This document shows, piece after piece, positions 6,715 through 9,563 of a stretch of DNA of 9,563 bases. Both the position numbers and the translations under genes were made by a program. Origin of the DNA: Patescibacteria group bacterium (lineage in GTDB: Bacteria; Patescibacteriota; UBA1384; CAILIB01); assembly GCA_018968785.1 (NCBI GenBank), contig JAGWZN010000020.1:1-9563 (forward strand), in the 5' to 3' direction. Below the pieces are notes generated by a model. The model was not told the DNA's origin. It saw only the letters and a program-made list of their open reading frames with translations, and did not search any database. Each line of letters opens with the position of its first letter. Position 1 is the first letter of the stretch.

Positions 6715-7095
6715 GTGCCGAATGACTTTCAGCAGCCACCTCTTACTTCTAGAACTAGTTCTAAACCTTATCGTATGGATGCCTCCCAAGTTGCCAGCGT
6801 TGGCGTGAATCGAGACACCTGCCAAGCAGCCGCCACTTGTTTAGCTTATCAAGTTTATGAACTGGATGATGAATCCAAGGCGGTTTTATTAACCCGTAAC
6901 GGCTCCAATTCGGACGAGTCGGATAATCCGTTGGCAACCGCCGAAGGCTTTGTGCGGATTGAAGATCTGCTCAATGATCAGCGCGTGAGCCGGGAAACGA
7001 TGCAGGCGCTGGTTTTGGAATCGGCGCAAGCCTGCCCGTTTAATGCTATCATTGTGAAAGACGCGGACGGAAATCAAATCTGGCCGCAAGAATAA
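6715..7095 (+). CDS. Small ferredoxin with a three-cysteine (3Fe-4S-like) motif
   Basis: The 126-residue protein resembles single-cluster bacterial ferredoxins, which carry electrons between cytoplasmic redox enzymes. The N-terminal half has VNRDTCQAAATCLAYQVYEL (31-50): Cys36 and Cys42 in a C-x5-C arrangement, with Ala39 where a 4Fe-4S protein would have its second Cys. The C-terminal half has ESAQACPFNAI (102-112), with Cys107 in the usual CP motif. Only three Cys are present, which suggests a [3Fe-4S] cluster or a [4Fe-4S] cluster with a non-Cys ligand. About 64 residues separate the two halves, which seems long for this family, with a Ser/Asp/Asn-rich insert near 61-73. The GTG start directly abuts the dnaX stop, with GGA 6 nt upstream. 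An ATG at 6775 is the alternative start and keeps the whole domain. No redox partner is encoded nearby. Confidence 0.8.
   Translation: MPNDFQQPPLTSRTSSKPYRMDASQVASVGVNRDTCQAAATCLAYQVYELDDESKAVLLTRNGSNSDESDNPLATAEGFVRIEDLLNDQRVSRETMQALVLESAQACPFNAIIVKDADGNQIWPQE
6750..6763 (+). repeat. 14-bp perfect palindrome at the ferredoxin N-terminus
   Basis: TAGAACTAGTTCTA equals its own reverse complement. It lies in the first codons after the GTG start and 11 bp before the alternative ATG at 6775. It could be a regulator site or a chance match. It contains GAAC-N2-GTTC, not the N4 spacing of Gram-positive LexA boxes. Confidence 0.6.
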
Positions 7096-7102
7096 GGATC
7101 GT

Positions 7103-7996
7103 ATGCCCATACTTGGCGGACATGTATCAGCGGCGGGTGGCGCGCTTAAAGCAATCGATCGGGCGGTTGAGCTGGGTTTTGCCACCTTGCAGATTCACCC
7201 AACCTCTCCCCAGGCCTGGGCAAAACCAGCAATTCCCGACGATACCGCCGCCGCGTTCACTGCCGGTCTGCAGAAAAACCGGCTGAACAGCGCGTTTTTT
7301 CACAATATTTATCTCACCAACTTTGCTTCGGAAAATCAGGCGGGATGGCACGGCAGTATTGAAATCAGTAAGAGTTATCTGCAACTTTCGGCGCGAATGG
7401 GAGTCAGTGGTGTTATTACCCATTTGGGAAGCCATAAAGGCGCCGGCCTTGATGCCGTGCTCGATCGGGTCGTCGACGGTATAAAGCGGATGCTGGCGGA
7501 AGCGCCGGCCGACGCGTATTTTCTCATTGAAAACACGGCCGGTGCTGGCGGAACGATCGGCCGGACGTTAGCGGAAATCGAGCGGATAACCGAGCGGATA
7601 TGGCCGGAATACCAAAACGTGGGCATCTGTATTGATAGCTGCCACGCCTTCGCTTCCGGCATCCCGATCCACACCGCCGAAGGTCTGGAGAGCTTCTTGC
7701 AGGAGTTTCAGACCCGGTTCGGATTGGCGGCGCTTCGCTGCCTGCATTTGAACGATTCAAAAGGCGACTTTGCCAGCAATAAAGACCGGCACGAGAATAT
7801 CGGCGACGGTAGTCTGGGACTGGAGGCGTTCCGGCATATTGTGAATCACCCGAAACTACAGACCGTGCCGATGGTGATGGAGGTGCCGGGTATCGAGAAT
7901 AAAGGCCCCGACCGGGAGAATCTTCAGCGTCTTCAGGCTCTGGTAACGGTTGCGAGTGACCCAACTATTCCTTTTTCAGCAACTCCTCGTCCCTAA
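7103..7996 (+). CDS. nfo: Deoxyribonuclease IV (AP endonuclease family 2)
   Basis: Endonuclease IV cuts the DNA backbone 5' of abasic sites in base-excision repair, using a three-metal zinc centre. The 297-residue TIM-barrel protein has the family's usual length. It opens with GGHVSAAGG (5-13). All nine expected metal ligands can be placed against the E. coli enzyme: His67 (FFHNIYL), His107 (THLGSH), Glu143 (IENTAG), Asp178 and His181 (IDSCHAF), His215 (LHLNDSK), Asp228 and His230 (KDRHENIGDG), and Glu260 (MVMEVPG). An AAGGA site 5 nt before the ATG supports the start. It follows the ferredoxin gene by 7 bp and is probably co-transcribed with dnaX. The last ten or so codons, which add a loose TIPFSATPRP tail, overlap the 3' end of the convergent mscL. 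Confidence 0.95.
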   Translation: MPILGGHVSAAGGALKAIDRAVELGFATLQIHPTSPQAWAKPAIPDDTAAAFTAGLQKNRLNSAFFHNIYLTNFASENQAGWHGSIEISKSYLQLSARMGVSGVITHLGSHKGAGLDAVLDRVVDGIKRMLAEAPADAYFLIENTAGAGGTIGRTLAEIERITERIWPEYQNVGICIDSCHAFASGIPIHTAEGLESFLQEFQTRFGLAALRCLHLNDSKGDFASNKDRHENIGDGSLGLEAFRHIVNHPKLQTVPMVMEVPGIENKGPDRENLQRLQALVTVASDPTIPFSATPRP

Positions 7997-8324
7997 TAAT
8001 CAATTTCACCGTCAGGTAGACAAGCAGGGCAACTATTAAAAAGCTCAATAGCGAGTTGACTACCGCCCCGATTTTAAATATCGACCCGTGAAAAACAACC
8101 TGAAAGTTTTGCATCTTCCCTTCCGGAGCGATTAACGCAATAAACGGAGTCACCAATCCGTCCACCAGGGTTTTAACCAAATCGTTCACCGCGGTACCGA
8201 TGACCACGCCAATCGCCAGAGGCAACACCCCGTACTGCTGAATGAAATCCCGAAACCCTCCTACCAGTTTGCGCGGCTCATGTACCAGTCTGGTAGCGTG
8301 GCCACGGATCGATAGTCCAGCCAT
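7965..8324 (-). CDS. mscL: Large-conductance mechanosensitive channel MscL
   Basis: MscL forms a homopentameric membrane pore that opens under membrane tension to release solutes after hypo-osmotic shock. The 119-residue protein has an N-terminal amphipathic region ending GGFRDFIQQYGVL (22-34). TM1 carries the pore-lining pattern IGVVIGTAVNDLVKTLV (38-54), then VTPFIALI, a periplasmic loop (about 66-82) and TM2 (83-110, FLIVALLVYLTVKLI). It has about 20 extra residues before the usual start. Only a nine-residue charged tail follows TM2, so the C-terminal helical bundle of E. coli MscL is largely missing. The start lies 12 bp after the upstream gene's stop, with TAAGG about 10 nt before the ATG. 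The two genes are likely one transcript. Its 3' end overlaps nfo by 32 bp on the opposite strand. Confidence 0.93.
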   Translation of the reverse strand: MAGLSIRGHATRLVHEPRKLVGGFRDFIQQYGVLPLAIGVVIGTAVNDLVKTLVDGLVTPFIALIAPEGKMQNFQVVFHGSIFKIGAVVNSLLSFLIVALLVYLTVKLIIRDEELLKKE

Positions 8325-8336
8325 ATTTTAGTTACC

Positions 8337-9422
8337 TTATTTCGTGAAATATATACCGAAGAATACCAGAATAGCGCCCAAACTGAAGAAGGAAACCAGA
8401 AAGGAGAAGAACCAGCGCTTACGCAAAGCGAATGGAATTGTCGCCTCTTTCTTGGTTACTTCCAGCGCAGCCACACGCGGACTGAGGACGATAGTTTGGT
8501 AGAGCAAAGAGATCAGCAACGGAATAAAAACCAGGAACATCACAAACGGAATACCGAGCCAACTGTCATCCCGGAAGAACAGATAGCTAAAGATAGCCAT
8601 AAGAGCTAAGCCGGACCAGATGAACACTTTAGAAAACGGCTGCATTTTAATCAGGATATAACCGGCTGCTTTAGATTTATTCGCCATAAACGCGAACAGC
8701 TGCTCAATGAAGAATATCCCCACCAGCACTGATAAGGATAAGAGCATCATGAAGTACTTGAATACATGCCAGCTAAAGGTAAAAGGAGAGGTACCGGCAT
8801 AATCGTTAGTCTGGAGCCGGATCCAGGTGCCAAAGTTCCGGAAAACATCTCCGGCTGTCCAACTGCTACTCTCGCCCAACTTCAAGGCGTAATTCACGGT
8901 TTGGCGATACGGATCAAGCACTACCAAGTAGTAGGTCACCCCCTTCTTCAAGCTGTACCGACCCTGGGCCAGGACATCAAAATTCTGAAAAAGAGCCGTT
9001 TCATAATACGTTTTGGCTGCTGTTGGCGCTTTCACCAAAGCGGTGTGATAATTGCCGCTTTCCGGCAGCGGCAGGCCGAGGTTTTGCGCTTGAGAAGCGG
9101 TAGTCGGATCGACAAAGATCAATGCCGCCTGTCCCGGCATCTGTTGAGGACTCAGCAAACTGAAGGTCTGCTCGCCATCGCGATCCGGGGTAACCGAGTA
9201 AATATCGATCGGAGTCGATCCTTGCAACTTGCCGAAAACTTCCTTGTTACTAATAACATCCGTTATTGTTTGCGCGCTACTGTAGGGCTTATCCAAAGTA
9301 AGCGGCTGTCCGCTGGATAACTGGGGTGCCGCCGCTTGAGCAAAGCCTGCTCCAATGAGAAATACGCTACAGAGAACCGCTCCCATCCCCACCAACCTGC
9401 CGAAATACGTTGCAGCTTTCAT
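8337..9422 (-). CDS. Hypothetical membrane protein with signal peptide, PPC-like ectodomain and four TM helices
   Basis: I do not recognise this 361-residue protein as a named family. From the ATG at 9422 it opens with a signal peptide: a basic start, a hydrophobic core LVGMGAVLCSVFLIGAGF (10-27) and an AQAAA cleavage region near 28-32. Residues 33-215 look like a secreted beta-sandwich. The pattern VFGKLQG...DIYSVT (62-77) through YYLVVLD (164-170) to NYALKLGE (177-184) recalls bacterial pre-peptidase C-terminal (PPC) domains; this is inference. Four hydrophobic helices follow (about 221-246, 264-283, 288-312, 337-359), with short charged loops. The frame stays open to 9539, but the signal peptide and the AT-rich promoter-like sequence upstream favour 9422. 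The gene lies 12 bp before mscL, so an envelope or tension-related role is possible but unproven. Confidence 0.8.
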   Translation of the reverse strand: MKAATYFGRLVGMGAVLCSVFLIGAGFAQAAAPQLSSGQPLTLDKPYSSAQTITDVISNKEVFGKLQGSTPIDIYSVTPDRDGEQTFSLLSPQQMPGQAALIFVDPTTASQAQNLGLPLPESGNYHTALVKAPTAAKTYYETALFQNFDVLAQGRYSLKKGVTYYLVVLDPYRQTVNYALKLGESSSWTAGDVFRNFGTWIRLQTNDYAGTSPFTFSWHVFKYFMMLLSLSVLVGIFFIEQLFAFMANKSKAAGYILIKMQPFSKVFIWSGLALMAIFSYLFFRDDSWLGIPFVMFLVFIPLLISLLYQTIVLSPRVAALEVTKKEATIPFALRKRWFFSFLVSFFSLGAILVFFGIYFTK

Positions 9423-9435
9423 AGATCGCCGATCT
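9423..9435 (-). repeat. Short palindrome abutting the start of the membrane-protein gene
   Basis: AGATCG and CGATCT arms flank a single central base, immediately before the ATG at 9422. In mRNA they would form at most a tight small hairpin where a ribosome site should be. No clear Shine-Dalgarno site is present. It could be an operator half-site pair or chance. Confidence 0.4.
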
Positions 9436-9466
9436 TTCGTTAATATAATATATATCAATAGTAGTA
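9436..9466 (-). promoter_or_regulatory. AT-rich promoter region of the membrane protein-mscL unit
   Basis: On the minus strand, overlapping TATATT/TATTAT-like -10 boxes lie 15-30 nt before the ATG at 9422. A TTTACT-like -35 is possible further upstream. The exact hexamers cannot be chosen by eye. Confidence 0.4.
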
Positions 9467-9515
9467 AAAAGGACTCTGGAAGTCTATACATACGTTCCTT
9501 ATGGCATCCCCGGGA

Positions 9516-9563
9516 GTTACACTGCCGAGAAAAAAGCATATACTGTGAATACTATGTCCGTGA
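9516..9563 (+). promoter_or_regulatory. Possible divergent promoter and gene start at the right edge
   Basis: GTTACA (9516-9521), a 17-bp spacer and TATACT (9539-9544) match a sigma-70-type promoter at 4 of 6 and 5 of 6 positions. An ATG follows at 9554 with only ten bases before the window ends. A divergent gene may begin here with little or no leader, but no coding evidence is available. Confidence 0.25.

Noticed and set aside
6747..6758. TCTAGAACTAGT resembles part of a cloning-vector polylinker
   Set aside because: The match is only 12 bases, stops within a native-looking palindrome, and no further vector sequence flanks it.
8766..9320. Plus-strand open frame of 184 codons antisense to the membrane-protein gene
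   Set aside because: No ribosome site or recognisable domain; the opposite frame has a coherent signal peptide and membrane helices.
9423..9539. 39-residue N-terminal extension of the membrane protein
   Set aside because: It would bury the clear signal peptide inside the protein and would cover the AT-rich promoter-like region; it looks like chance open sequence.

Overview
The window looks like a piece of a bacterial chromosome with very tight gene spacing and mostly short gaps. The gene content (a pilB-pilC pair, a small 3-cysteine ferredoxin behind dnaX, a class IV endonuclease, a short MscL) and the weak or missing Shine-Dalgarno sites are compatible with a Patescibacteria/CPR-type genome. 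That assignment is inference; no rRNA or other decisive marker is present. TAA, TAG and TGA all occur as terminal stops, so the standard code is likely.

Layout, left to right. (1) A family 2 glycosyltransferase on the minus strand, cut off by the left window edge. (2) A complete insertion sequence of about 1.27 kb (580-1849) with inverted terminal repeats and one DDE/rve transposase on the plus strand. It sits between pilC and the glycosyltransferase, which otherwise read in the same direction. (3) A minus-strand type IV pilus / type II secretion-like pair, pilB then pilC, 9 bp apart. PilB has an extra HU/IHF-like N-terminal domain joined by a long acidic linker. (4) A divergent, AT-rich intergenic region (5155-5235) holding candidate promoters for both directions. 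(5) A plus-strand cluster dnaX - ferredoxin - nfo with junctions of 0 and 7 bp. dnaX is broken by an in-frame TAA exactly where the Walker B glutamate should be. (6) A minus-strand pair, an unrecognised signal-peptide membrane protein followed 12 bp later by mscL. The mscL 3' end overlaps the nfo 3' end by 32 bp.

How the genes work together: pilB/pilC would power and anchor a pilus or pseudopilus at the inner membrane, and the glycosyltransferase may once have been co-transcribed with them. dnaX (clamp loader) and nfo (abasic-site repair) are DNA maintenance genes, with a ferredoxin of unknown partner between them. The mscL pair concerns the envelope and osmotic release.

Most notable: the dnaX ochre codon in the Walker B motif, and the HU-like domain fused to PilB. 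Secondary points are a possible outward promoter in the IS left end, a possible Shine-Dalgarno-sequestering hairpin at the pilB start, and an apparently leaderless dnaX. I saw no tRNA, rRNA, CRISPR array or convincing intrinsic terminator.
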